From: Bacteroidota bacterium
GTDB taxonomy: Bacteria; Bacteroidota; Bacteroidia; 2-12-FULL-35-15
Direction of reading: 5' to 3'
Assembly (NCBI GenBank): GCA_025963775.1
Contig: JAOQAD010000041.1
Span: forward strand, 151,779 to 215,778
Length of the DNA: 64,000 nucleotides
Each line of letters begins with the position of its first letter. Position 1 is the first letter of the stretch. Both the position numbers and the translations under genes were made by a program. This document shows positions 43,202-50,629 of this stretch, in pieces. The notes beneath the pieces were generated by a model, which saw nothing but the letters and a program-made list of their open reading frames with translations, was not told the origin of the DNA and did no database searches.

Positions 43202-44212
43202 ATGATAACGAGAGGACATTTTATAGGCAAAATTGTTGATGATCTGGCAGGATTAAAATATCAACTTGAAACGCGAAATAGACTTCAATTATTTGATCTT
43301 ACCAAGTTCTGCGAAGACTTTTTTAAAGACTTATTAAATATCGTTTATAATTATAACTTAATAAATCTTAATGCGGATAGAACTAACACACCCGGTATCG
43401 ACTTAGGTGATCTTAAAAACAAAATAGCATTTCAAATTACTTCAACAAACACAAAAACGAAAGTAAACGAAACTTTAGAAAAGGTGACGAAAACACAGAT
43501 AGCTCAATATAAGGCTATTAAGATTTTTATTATTGGCAAAAAAAAGGTTTCATACACTATCAAGCCTGAATTAATTAATAAAACTGGGTTTAAAGCCGAA
43601 CACAATATAATAGACATTGACAGTTTGCTTAAAGATGTCGTAGTCCTAGAGGATGAAAAACTAGAACAAATATTTAGCCTTTTCAAAAGGGAATTTCGAC
43701 AATTAAAGATTGAATTGGAACCGGTTGATGCAGAAGGGAACTTTGAAAGTTCATACTATAATACAATGGAAAAAAAACCTTCTTCTCCACCTAAAAATGG
43801 GTTAAAATTTTTAGGTCCAAAAGATAATGAGTATGAAAAAAGTTTTATTAAATTAATTAAGCTATATAATGAGCTTGCTTTAATTCCAAGAGTTACAAGA
43901 GAGGTCATTGCACTGATTGTGGATTCGGGTAAATATAAACCAAACTCTCAATTTCCCAACCAGTTTGGCATTATTCCTGAATCATTAGAGAGAAAGTTAA
44001 GAATAAGTAGAAAAGAATTGCTAACCGAAATAAATATTCTCGAAGATGCTGGTTTAGCTGAAATTGAAAAAGCAGAAATTGGAAATAGATCAACCAATTA
44101 CTTATTAATTAACACAACAATACTTAATGAGTTACTTTATTGGGCTAAAGAAGAGAAGTTATCAATCAAAACTTTACTTAATACAATGAACTTTTCCGTT
44201 CTTGACGAATGA
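43202..44212 (+). CDS. SMEK-domain protein
   Basis: 336 residues. The N-terminal about 150 residues match the SMEK domain seen in ABC three-component-type conflict systems: GLKYQLETRNRLQLFDL, CEDFFKDLLNIVYNYNLINL, PGIDLGDLKNKIAFQITS, then KVNETLEKVTK. The ID ... IAFQITS part resembles a variant PD-(D/E)xK core, so nuclease activity is possible but not shown. The C-terminal about 130 residues look like a winged helix (ISRKELLTEINILEDAGLAEIE). It is 10 bp after the GHKL/DUF3883 gene on the same strand; the two should form one operon and probably one system. Confidence 0.75.
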   Translation: MITRGHFIGKIVDDLAGLKYQLETRNRLQLFDLTKFCEDFFKDLLNIVYNYNLINLNADRTNTPGIDLGDLKNKIAFQITSTNTKTKVNETLEKVTKTQIAQYKAIKIFIIGKKKVSYTIKPELINKTGFKAEHNIIDIDSLLKDVVVLEDEKLEQIFSLFKREFRQLKIELEPVDAEGNFESSYYNTMEKKPSSPPKNGLKFLGPKDNEYEKSFIKLIKLYNELALIPRVTREVIALIVDSGKYKPNSQFPNQFGIIPESLERKLRISRKELLTEINILEDAGLAEIEKAEIGNRSTNYLLINTTILNELLYWAKEEKLSIKTLLNTMNFSVLDE

Positions 44213-44239
44213 TCTCAAATAAAAAACCTCAGCAAAATT

Positions 44240-44404
44240 AGGCGGGCGCACACAACCTTACGCACTTTAGGCTTTCAAGGTTGAAATGAATTTTGCAAAA
44301 AAAATCTCCACACCTCGGCAGGTGTTTTCGTTAAGCATTTAAGATACTACCCTCGGGTAGTATTTTTTTTGCAAAAACCTTGACAGCCCAAGCTTTGCCC
44401 GCCT
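44240..44404. other. Nested inverted-repeat structure upstream of the DUF6943 gene
   Basis: Outer pair AGGCGGGC (44240-44247) / GCCCGCCT (44397-44404). Inside: CAACCTT (44253)/AAGGTTG (44277); a perfect 14-bp pair TTTTGCAAAAAAAA (44291)/TTTTTTTTGCAAAA (44363) that encloses two hairpins, ACACCT-CGGC-AGGTGT (44310-44325) and ATACTACCC-TC-GGGTAGTAT (44344-44363). The last hairpin plus its T-run alone would be a good terminator for the SMEK gene. The remaining nesting points to a folded leader RNA or an origin. It is followed by a 45-bp pyrimidine tract. Confidence 0.65.
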
Positions 44405-44494
44405 GATATATGGCTTTCTTTTTTCTTTTTTTTTCTCTTTTTTTTCTTTCTTCTTTTGGGCTTTTGGGGCAAGCATAATTTTAAATCCATAGTT

Positions 44495-44917
44495 ATGCTC
44501 AAAGCAAAAATCAAAACCCACCGTATCGGACAACGATACCAACAACCCCATTTTTTTATTCTTAACAAAGGCAACAATGCCGGGAAACCATTGCCCGAGT
44601 ATTGCGCTAATTGTTTCGTTTTCCTTGCGGATAATGAAGAAGACCGGCATTTCCATTACTTCATCTTTTTGGGGCTGTGGGAGCTTAAATATTTTCGGCC
44701 GCACCTTATTGGCTCCGTTGTAGAATTTATCCGCATAGGCGACCTAACCGACCTTGTAGAAGAAACCGTAAACGCGGTTAATACAGGAGATCGGCAGTTT
44801 TCTGATGTTCAGGATACCCTGTTCCAAATCGAGCTTGCAAAATCCAAGCTGCAGCACCAGGTTAAAACCTTGATGGAATTACGCCAAGCAATTTTCCACC
44901 GTTACCTGAAAAGGTAG
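44495..44917 (+). CDS. DUF6943-family protein of Bacteroidota mobile elements
   Basis: 140 residues from the ATG at 44495 (MLKAKIKTHR). The layout, with IKTHRIGQRYQQPHFFILNKG, the CANC pair, LIGSVVEFIRIGD and a helical tail ending LMELRQAIFHRYLKR, is one I recognise from conjugative transposons of Bacteroidota, where it is annotated DUF6943 or hypothetical. No catalytic motif. It is flanked on both sides by large inverted-repeat structures, and its stop codon is part of one of them. An in-frame start at 44456 lies within the pyrimidine tract and is unlikely. Confidence 0.72.
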   Translation: MLKAKIKTHRIGQRYQQPHFFILNKGNNAGKPLPEYCANCFVFLADNEEDRHFHYFIFLGLWELKYFRPHLIGSVVEFIRIGDLTDLVEETVNAVNTGDRQFSDVQDTLFQIELAKSKLQHQVKTLMELRQAIFHRYLKR

Positions 44918-45150
44918 CGGTAACGGGATCAACAACCAGCAGTTGCATTTAGCATCCTGCCCGTTTTTGCATAGCGTATAAATTTTATATGCAAAAGTAG
45001 CAGGCGGACAATTTTAAAAAGCAAAAGACTATGGCATAAAACACCCTGTTACCGCTAATCGCGGGAAGCATCCTGCAAACCGATATTTATTCCGTTTCCT
45101 TTTGCTTTTTAATTGCCGCCTGCAGGAAGAATGGCATATAAAATTTATAC
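44899..45150. other. Long inverted repeat with alternative pairings after the DUF6943 gene
   Basis: Outer arms GTATAAATTTTATATGC (44976-44992) / GCATATAAAATTTATAC (45134-45150) are perfect over 17 bp. Inner arms GCAGGCGG (45000)/CCGCCTGC (45116) and about 45007-45027/45099-45115 continue the stem with small bulges. In addition, TAGCGGTAACGGG (44915-44927) can pair either with CCGTTACC (44899-44906) or with CCCTGTTACCGCTA (45044-45057). AGCATCCTGC is repeated at 44951 and 45067. Total length is about 250 bp, with the start codon of the next gene 3 bp beyond. Confidence 0.75.
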
Positions 45151-45153
45151 ACC

Positions 45154-45402
45154 ATGCAAAAACATCCAAACATTACAGCAAGCACGTTAGCCGCTTCTTC
45201 AGCGCATTGCTCATTTACTAATCAGGTTCTTATGGTACCTATGCCCGTTTCACGGTATGCCTTTCGGCGGCATTTAACCAAGGCTGCATTAATCAAATCG
45301 CCATTTAAAAATGTGCTTATTAAGGAGTATTTGCTCCCATGTGGGTGTTATTTAACAGTTCACCCATCCGGTGTTCGGGAGCTTTATGCATTGCCTTTTT
45401 AG
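45154..45402 (+). CDS. Small island protein, unknown
   Basis: 82 residues, Ser/Ala-rich at the N-terminus, with FRRHLTKAAL and a CGCYLTV segment in the second half. No family known to me. The start codon follows directly on the long inverted repeat, whose right arm would mask its ribosome-binding region, so its translation may depend on that structure. A bidirectional terminator follows. Confidence 0.55.
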   Translation: MQKHPNITASTLAASSAHCSFTNQVLMVPMPVSRYAFRRHLTKAALIKSPFKNVLIKEYLLPCGCYLTVHPSGVRELYALPF

Positions 45403-45420
45403 GGCTTTGCTAAAACAAAA

Positions 45421-45444
45421 AATGCCGCTCAAATGAGCGGCATT
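45421..45444. terminator. Bidirectional terminator between convergent genes
   Basis: AATGCCGCTCA-AA-TGAGCGGCATT with A-run before and CTTGCTATACTTTTATTT after. Confidence 0.85.
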
Positions 45445-45465
45445 CTTGCTATACTTTTATTTAAA

Positions 45466-45678
45466 TCACTTCTTTGTAGGAATAAGCAATTCCCGTACAT
45501 CTACATCCAGCACCTTTGCAATATCCCTTAATATCGAAATACTAGGTTGTGAATGATTGTTACAATAATTCGTAACAACTACATAGCTTTTATCTATTTT
45601 TTCTGATAGCCAAGTTTGTGTTCTCCCTTGCTCTTTCAAAACATCTTTAATACGATTCATTCTCACTTCTTTAGCCAT
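45466..45678 (-). CDS. XRE-family transcriptional regulator
   Basis: 70 residues: a Cro/CI helix-turn-helix of the type RTQTWLSEKIDKSYVVVTNY, then LRDIAKVLDVDVRELL. Probably controls the divergent gene set starting at 45843 and itself through the 17-bp inverted repeat at 45741-45790. Similar small regulators are frequent in Bacteroidota elements. Confidence 0.88.
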   Translation of the reverse strand: MAKEVRMNRIKDVLKEQGRTQTWLSEKIDKSYVVVTNYCNNHSQPSISILRDIAKVLDVDVRELLIPTKK

Positions 45679-45740
45679 AAGTATTTATATCTCACTATAA
45701 TACAAATTTATATTGCATTAAAATGCATTTATTTTTCAGT

Positions 45741-45790
45741 ATGCTAAATTATAATATAAAAAAGTATTGTGAAATATTATAATTTAGTAT
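45741..45790. promoter_or_regulatory. Operator between the XRE gene and the 45843 operon
   Basis: Inverted repeat ATGCTAAATTATAATAT (45741-45757) / ATATTATAATTTAGTAT (45774-45790), one mismatch, 16-bp spacer. A TATATTTG at 45789-45796 fits the -7 consensus for the rightward operon, so the right arm would overlap the promoter. Confidence 0.7.
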
Positions 45791-45842
45791 ATATTTGTAT
45801 TGCAATTCAATATAAAAAGTCACATAAATATAATTTATAGCC

Positions 45843-46136
45843 ATGAACGAACTATACGCAGGACACGATCTAATGATCGCACTAATTAAAAACGATCTCA
45901 TTCACACGCAGCTGATGATGCGTTTAAAAATTGATGACAACCGCTACAAAGATTATGAACCCCAATCGGATGAGATCCTGATAAACTTTATGTTTCTATG
46001 CGATGGCGCAGACCGCAGCCATGTATTAAAACGTTATCGCGAGTTTAAAGCCGAAATGCCCATTGTTAGCCACGAAAACCGCTTAAAGCAGTTTGAGAAA
46101 ATAGCAACCAACCTTTACAACGATTTAGTTTCCTAA
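45843..46136 (+). CDS. Small island accessory protein
   Basis: 97 residues, helical: DLMIALIKNDLIHTQLMMRL in the first half, ENRLKQFEKIATNLYNDLVS at the end. The gene after it encodes a broken relative. Proteins of this kind follow regulator genes in Bacteroidota conjugative elements; their function is unknown. It is the first gene of a rightward run ending with the SymE-like gene. Confidence 0.65.
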   Translation: MNELYAGHDLMIALIKNDLIHTQLMMRLKIDDNRYKDYEPQSDEILINFMFLCDGADRSHVLKRYREFKAEMPIVSHENRLKQFEKIATNLYNDLVS

Positions 46137-46155
46137 CCATAAACTCAGCCGCCTT

Positions 46156-46412
46156 ATGAATAAAAAAAAGCTAATTATTTCGCTCATTAAAGATCACCTT
46201 ATCAATACCAAGCCGATGCTTATTCCGTGAGTTTAGGGCAAACAATTTTTGAACTGCTCGGCTTTGAGGATAAAAGTTCGGACAAAATTTTCGAGCATTA
46301 TTTAGAGCTTACCGAAAAGGTAAATAATATCAATATCACCAAATATCCCCGGCAGCTCGAAGATCTTGCTAAAAGCATCTACAACCATTTAATAACCAAA
46401 CGCCCAAAATAA
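46156..46412 (+). pseudogene. Frameshifted paralogue of the preceding small protein
   Basis: The start ATG at 46156 opens a 24-codon frame (KKLIISLIKDHLINTK) that ends at TGA 46228-46230. The same protein family continues in the next frame from about 46212: ADAYSVSLGQTIFELLGFED ... LEDLAKSIYNHLITK, to the stop at 46410-46412. A short deletion with loss of frame close to 46211 would explain both halves. A GTG at 46227 could start the second half alone, but there is no good ribosome-binding site. Confidence 0.68.
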
Positions 46413-46413
46413 C

Positions 46414-46635
46414 ATGACGAAAAAAACGAAGGAAGGAAAAAGAAAGTTGATGGTTTACAGCAAATACTTAGCGCGGGCATATAGCGGAGCCGTTATAATG
46501 CCCCAAATCAGGCTCTGCGGCAAATGGCTGCGCGATATGGGTTTCGATTGTGGCGATACTGTAACCGTTACGCATGAGCAAAACCGCATCATCATTACCA
46601 GCCAACCGGCAGACAATACGCTACCCGCAAAATAA
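46414..46635 (+). CDS. SymE-like toxin-family protein
   Basis: 73 residues. The SymE pattern is clear: a short basic start, KLMVYSKYL, then MPQIRLCGKWLRDMGFDCGDTVTVTHEQNRIIIT, that is P-x-I-x-L-x-GKWL-x-x-x-GF-x-x-G followed by two strands, an AbrB-like fold. E. coli SymE is an SOS-induced nucleic-acid-binding protein controlled by the antisense RNA SymR. I cannot see an obvious antisense promoter here. It starts 1 bp after the stop of the broken gene and ends in a terminator. Confidence 0.78.
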   Translation: MTKKTKEGKRKLMVYSKYLARAYSGAVIMPQIRLCGKWLRDMGFDCGDTVTVTHEQNRIIITSQPADNTLPAK

Positions 46636-46636
46636 A

Positions 46637-46664
46637 AAGGGTCAGATTTCTCTGACCCTTAAAA
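46637..46664 (+). terminator. Terminator after the SymE-like gene
   Basis: AAGGGTCAGA-TTTC-TCTGACCCTT; A-run on the left and AAAAAGC on the right, so it could also serve the leftward small gene. Confidence 0.8.
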
Positions 46665-46669
46665 AGCTT

Positions 46670-46747
46670 TTACTTTTTCACGTTACCTCTTCCGCCACCG
46701 GATGGATTCCCGGTTGTACTAGGGTAGTTTGGGTTTGTTTTTGACAT
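46670..46747 (-). CDS. 25-residue Gly/Asn/Pro-rich peptide
   Basis: Reads MSKTNPNYPSTTGNPSGGG then RGNVKK and stop. I recall nearly identical short peptides (NPNYPSTTGN-SGGGRGN) in many Bacteroidota genomes, so conservation suggests a real product, although its job is unknown. It is too short for usual gene callers. It lies on the opposite strand to the SymE-like gene, sharing the terminator hairpin. Confidence 0.6.
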   Translation of the reverse strand: MSKTNPNYPSTTGNPSGGGRGNVKK

Positions 46748-46832
46748 AGTATATATGTTTTTAGTTATGCATCTCTTTCGTCAAAGCAAATGCCGGACAT
46801 TACCCAAAGTCACCTTGTCACATTTTGGCATA

Positions 46833-46866
46833 AAAAAGGCCATCCGTTCGCGGATAGCCTTTTCTT
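46833..46866 (-). terminator. Terminator of the leftward membrane-protein operon
   Basis: AAAAGGCCATCCG-TTCG-CGGATAGCCTTTT with a UUCG loop, 15 bp past the stop at 46881. A-run and T-run on both sides. Confidence 0.85.
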
Positions 46867-46880
46867 TTAATTTGCGGGCG

Positions 46881-47057
46881 TTATTTCCGCAATCGCTTAA
46901 CTATCCACTTGAGTGAAAAAGATACACAGAAACTCACAACAGCACCAATCATGGCGCAAACAGCTGTCTTAAGAATATCCTGTAAATCCAAATTCACAGC
47001 CACGGTTAAAGCCGTTCCCGATACTGTGCCCAATAAGGTGCTGTGTTCGTTTACCAT
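46881..47057 (-). CDS. Small membrane protein (holin-like size)
   Basis: 58 residues: NEHSTLLGTVSGTALTVAV, then DILKTAVCAMIGAVVSFCVSF and a basic tail SLKWIVKRLRK. One clear membrane helix (about 30-50) and a weaker hydrophobic stretch (about 8-22), with a positive C-terminus inside. The size and layout recall small phage holins, but none of the lysis partners is near. It is 12 bp downstream of the following gene on the same strand, so the two are probably one operon. Confidence 0.65.
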   Translation of the reverse strand: MVNEHSTLLGTVSGTALTVAVNLDLQDILKTAVCAMIGAVVSFCVSFSLKWIVKRLRK

Positions 47058-47069
47058 GCGTCAGCCTCC

Positions 47070-47819
47070 TTATTGCACTTCCACAACGCAAAGCGCGTTA
47101 TAAGCGCCATTTTTAAGTGAATATTGGTGTCCGTTTACCTCCTGAAAGAACTCAACCATCAGTAAGTTCAGTTTTATGCCAGCTCCTGACGGAACTGCCG
47201 GAGGTGTCAGGATCACATTTGTAGATGTACCGTTAATCGGCAAATTCACCGTATTGGAAATTTGCACATCATACAGCCCACCCCCGAAATCCACATCCGC
47301 AAAAGCATTTTTAATGCTCACGTGTGTAGCTCCTGCAGGGTATGCAATATCGTTCATCGGCACCAGCCCGTTGATTGTGATTACGCCCGTACCGGAAGTA
47401 ATTGCATACGGCTTAAAAAGCAAACTTCCTAAAATTGCACGCTTATTAAAGTTAAAACCCTGCAAAGCTGCTTTTCCTGATGGTGTACCAATTCCCACCT
47501 GCACCACACGCTTACCGCGTACACTAACCCCGTCAAAGTTTTTAATCTGGCTCATTACTTTGGTTAGCCTGGAAGTAACACGGCCATCGGCAGCGCTCAT
47601 CATTAAGCTTCGGAAAGCATCACGCACCAACTTCCCGGAAGCAGCCGAAGCGCCAAACTCCGCACCATTCTCTCGCGTACGTACAAAAGCCGGATCGTTC
47701 GCAATGCGGGAAGCATCCACACCGCCCTTTTCGCGGGCTAAATGTCCGTCCTGTGATTTATAAAAGGAAATATCTCCGATAGTCCCTTTCAATTTAATTA
47801 TACCTTTTTGTCTTGCCAT
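47070..47819 (-). CDS. Conserved hypothetical Bacteroidota protein (KGTIGDISFYK type)
   Basis: 249 residues. It begins MARQKGIIKLKGTIGDISFYKS with REKGGVDASRIANDPAF soon after, a start that I recognise from many proteins of unknown function in Bacteroidota genomes and islands. The second half is strand-rich (GTGVITINGLVPM ... VNLPINGTSTNVILTPP ... YNALCVVEVQ), like a structural beta domain. No signal peptide. It has been suggested to be a structural or phage-derived protein; I have no evidence either way. Confidence 0.7.
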   Translation of the reverse strand: MARQKGIIKLKGTIGDISFYKSQDGHLAREKGGVDASRIANDPAFVRTRENGAEFGASAASGKLVRDAFRSLMMSAADGRVTSRLTKVMSQIKNFDGVSVRGKRVVQVGIGTPSGKAALQGFNFNKRAILGSLLFKPYAITSGTGVITINGLVPMNDIAYPAGATHVSIKNAFADVDFGGGLYDVQISNTVNLPINGTSTNVILTPPAVPSGAGIKLNLLMVEFFQEVNGHQYSLKNGAYNALCVVEVQ

Positions 47820-48258
47820 TTCTTTATGGTTTTAAAACATTAAACATTCAATTACTTTCCGTTACGCGCATAACTAAAGCAAAAGTAGAGCAGGTCACAA
47901 GCATTTTATATAAAGCCATTCAGCTTCATATACTATAGTGCAATTTTGTATCAACACAGAGTTACCACCGAGTAAGATCAGCTATGAATAAGCCATAGAT
48001 CAAGCATAGATAGTGTATGAGAGAAGAAAATGAGGAAGTAAAAAAAGTAGTTTTTTCATGCAAAATATTTCAATTTATTTTGTGTGAAAAACTTGTCAAA
48101 TGAGTTGTAAATACTATATTTGCACCGCTAAATGTTCTTTGGAATATATTTCAAAACCACTTATACTGATATAACCCAACGGTGACCTATTCGGTGACCA
48201 TTGATCGTAAATATTTTATAATTAACTGATTCACAGCGTGCTTGATGTTATCATTTCA
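47820..48258. other. 440-bp non-coding right end of the island
   Basis: No gene seen. It contains the leftward promoter region for the gene at 47819 and, at 48181-48200, GGTGACCTATTCGGTGACCA, the counterpart of the left-end repeats. A TATATTTGC-like box (TACTATATTTGC) at about 48111-48122 faces rightwards towards the attachment site and the tRNA-Arg genes. Confidence 0.65.
48181..48200. promoter_or_regulatory. GGTGACCA repeat pair near attR
   Basis: Two octamers 10 bp apart; 18 of 20 bases match the unit at 23281-23300 beside attL. Probable arm sites of the integrase complex. Confidence 0.7.
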
Positions 48259-48274
48259 TCTTGCCGCCCCGACT
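48259..48274 (+). repeat. attR core
   Basis: TCTTGCCGCCCCGACT, identical to 23166-23181. The sequence on its right (TTAAATTAATGG) is the chromosome that once followed tRNA-Pro. Confidence 0.9.
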
Positions 48275-48355
48275 TAAATTAATGGTTAATGGTTATTTGT
48301 TATCAGTCTTACTAATAACATATTTATCATTAACCATTTTTTTATTTCAAAAACC

Positions 48356-48420
48356 GATTCCGTAGCTCAGTTGGATAGAGCATCCCAACTAATATGTCGG
48401 GAAGGTCGCAGTTCAGTTAG
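48356..48420 (+). pseudogene. Broken tRNA copy upstream of tRNA-Arg
   Basis: Starts exactly like the intact tRNA-Arg (GATTCCGTAGCTCAGTTGG, then ATAGAGC), then has CATCCCAACTAATATGTCGG in the anticodon-arm place and GAAGGTCGCAGTTCAGTTAG, after which it runs out. The 3' half of the T-arm and the acceptor strand are missing. It cannot fold to a functional tRNA. Confidence 0.75.
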
Positions 48421-48435
48421 AGTTTGAAAATTATT

Positions 48436-48839
<404 letters not shown>

Positions 48840-49232
48840 CACAGTAGTTAAGAGGTGTAGAGCTTTTGCTTTGCACCTTTTTTTTAACACTTGGTGATGT
48901 GATAACTATAAAAGGTAACCTGTTCACCTCATTATTTTCGAATAGTCAACAAGCAGGTCTCCACTCACCATCCTATAGTATATTTATATATTTAATTAAT
49001 CCGGACGGATTAGTGTCAGTAGGTCAAGGTAATGCTGCCGTAACTGTTATCCGGTTTGTTAATCCCGGGCAGCATTATCATGCCACAAGGAATGCCTAAA
49101 TTATTCATTAGTCAATAATTTTCCTGGTATACACAATTAAAATACAAAGGACAATATGCTCCCAACTCGCCTTTTCGAATTCTAAAATTATCCTATCTTT
49201 ACTTTCAGCATCCCCGCTAAATCGATCTCCTC
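48840..49232. other. 390-bp stretch without a supported gene
   Basis: A forward frame at 48866-49099 (77 codons) is open but has no motif or ribosome-binding site; I do not call it. Just before the next gene are A+T-rich sequences with no clear promoter. Confidence 0.5.
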
Positions 49233-50522
49233 ATGAAAAAATATCTTTTTTTTCTGCTGCTGGGCTGCATAGCCTTGCGGCTGAATGCGCAATGGTCATC
49301 AACCCCTTCTCCTGTAGCTGCTTACCGGCACGATGATGTCTTTTTTTTAAATCCGGATCTCGGATGGGCCGTTAATTATTCCAATGGCAATGATGGCTAC
49401 GTGATCCGCACTACAAACGGCGGTGCAAGCTGGCAGAAACAGGTTGATTCATCCGGTGCAAAATTCCGCGACATCAGCTTCCTCGATTCGCTCACTGGTT
49501 TTATCGGAACACTTCAAACAGGCTATAATCCCGGCGATACGATCATCATGTACAAAACTACGGATGGCGGTACAACTTGGTCGGGAGTACCGGGATTGCC
49601 CGGGCCAAGGCCGGGCGGGATCTGCGGGATGTTTGCGGTGAATGATACCACACTTTATGCATGCGGACGTTATTATGGGCCGGCAGGGTTTTATAAAACC
49701 ACCGACAAGGGAACTACATGGTCGTACAAAAGCTTCAGTGGCCTTGCCGGTGGAATTGTGGACCTTCACTTTTTTAATAAGGACACGGGAATTGCCGTTG
49801 GCGGCACAAGCGCCAGCTATCTTACCGGGAAAGGACGCATCCTTGGAACAACAGATGGCGGACTTACCTGGAATATCGTGCACACATCCGCCCATACAAA
49901 AGAGCTGTGCTGGAAAATTTCTTTTCCTTCCCGTAATATTGGCTATATTTCAATGGAATCGTTCCGCGGAAGCGGCCCCCAGTATTTCCTGAAAACAACC
50001 GATGGCGGATTGACCTGGACAGACATGCCTTTTATTCCGGGCGGAACATACGATGCTGAAGGCATTGGTTTCATGAATGATTCCACCGGCTGGATCGGCG
50101 GCGACCCTTTTAATTATAAAACAACCGATGGAGGATTAACATGGTCGCTGGATAATTTCGGGACGCTCATCAACCGCTTCCGGTTTTTCGGCGATACACT
50201 CGGATATGCAGCAGGAAAGGTGATTTACAAATACCAGGCAGGTGCCGCGCTGAACATTTCTGAGCCGTCCGCCGGAAGTAAGAATCCGCTGATCTATCCA
50301 AACCCTTCCTCCGGAACCCTTACCATTCAAAAGAACTGGGATTTCCGGCTGCATTCCACACTGTTAATTTTCGACAGCTTTGGCCGCGAGGTATACTCAA
50401 AAGAGCTGAACAGCCTGGAAAAGGAAACGCTTCAGCCCGGACTTTCTGAAGGGATTTATTTTTACCAGGTTAGGCTGTCTGACGGGAAAAGCTGGGGAGG
50501 AAAGCTGGTTGCACTTGACTGA
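49233..50522 (+). CDS. T9SS-exported YCF48/BNR-type beta-propeller protein
   Basis: 429 residues. A signal peptide (FFLLLGCIALRLNAQ) is followed by about six blades with the motif TTNGGASW/TTDGGTTW at their ends (YCF48/BNR sialidase-type repeats), then a type A T9SS sorting domain from about residue 350 (YPNPSSGTLTI ... LSEGIYFYQVRL) that ends in KLVALD. It should be secreted through the type IX system and attached or released at the surface. No enzyme residues were recognised. Confidence 0.88.
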   Translation: MKKYLFFLLLGCIALRLNAQWSSTPSPVAAYRHDDVFFLNPDLGWAVNYSNGNDGYVIRTTNGGASWQKQVDSSGAKFRDISFLDSLTGFIGTLQTGYNPGDTIIMYKTTDGGTTWSGVPGLPGPRPGGICGMFAVNDTTLYACGRYYGPAGFYKTTDKGTTWSYKSFSGLAGGIVDLHFFNKDTGIAVGGTSASYLTGKGRILGTTDGGLTWNIVHTSAHTKELCWKISFPSRNIGYISMESFRGSGPQYFLKTTDGGLTWTDMPFIPGGTYDAEGIGFMNDSTGWIGGDPFNYKTTDGGLTWSLDNFGTLINRFRFFGDTLGYAAGKVIYKYQAGAALNISEPSAGSKNPLIYPNPSSGTLTIQKNWDFRLHSTLLIFDSFGREVYSKELNSLEKETLQPGLSEGIYFYQVRLSDGKSWGGKLVALD

Positions 50523-50629
50523 ACAATGCACCTGCTTGGAAAAACTTTGTAAATTTACCGTAGCTAAACGAACCCGCTCTTGAAGCTGTTGCCCATAACC
50601 GGTTTTGTTTGCTTTTTATTTTTACAGAA

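Larger units (their letters stand above)
23166..48274 (+). mobile_element. 25.1-kb integrative island in tRNA-Pro
   Basis: Bounded by the exact 16-bp repeat TCTTGCCGCCCCGACT at 23166-23181 (3' end of tRNA-Pro) and 48259-48274. It carries a tyrosine recombinase next to the left end, RteC, three MerR/excisionase-like HTH genes, DnaD/DnaC-like replication helpers, SymE-like and other small accessory genes, plus defence and toxin-antitoxin cargo. I see no relaxase, coupling ATPase of the TraG type or Tra genes, so it is not self-transmissible from what is visible. Cargo genes are visibly richer in A+T than the chromosome on both sides. Confidence 0.9.

Noticed and set aside
44899..45150. Retron-type msr/msd because of the inverted repeat arms
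   Set aside because: No reverse transcriptase gene exists in the window, and the arms lack the usual a1/a2 and branching-G layout.
48866..49099. A 77-codon frame after the tRNA fragments
   Set aside because: No ribosome-binding site, no motif, and its start overlaps the poly-T stretch after the tRNA fragment.
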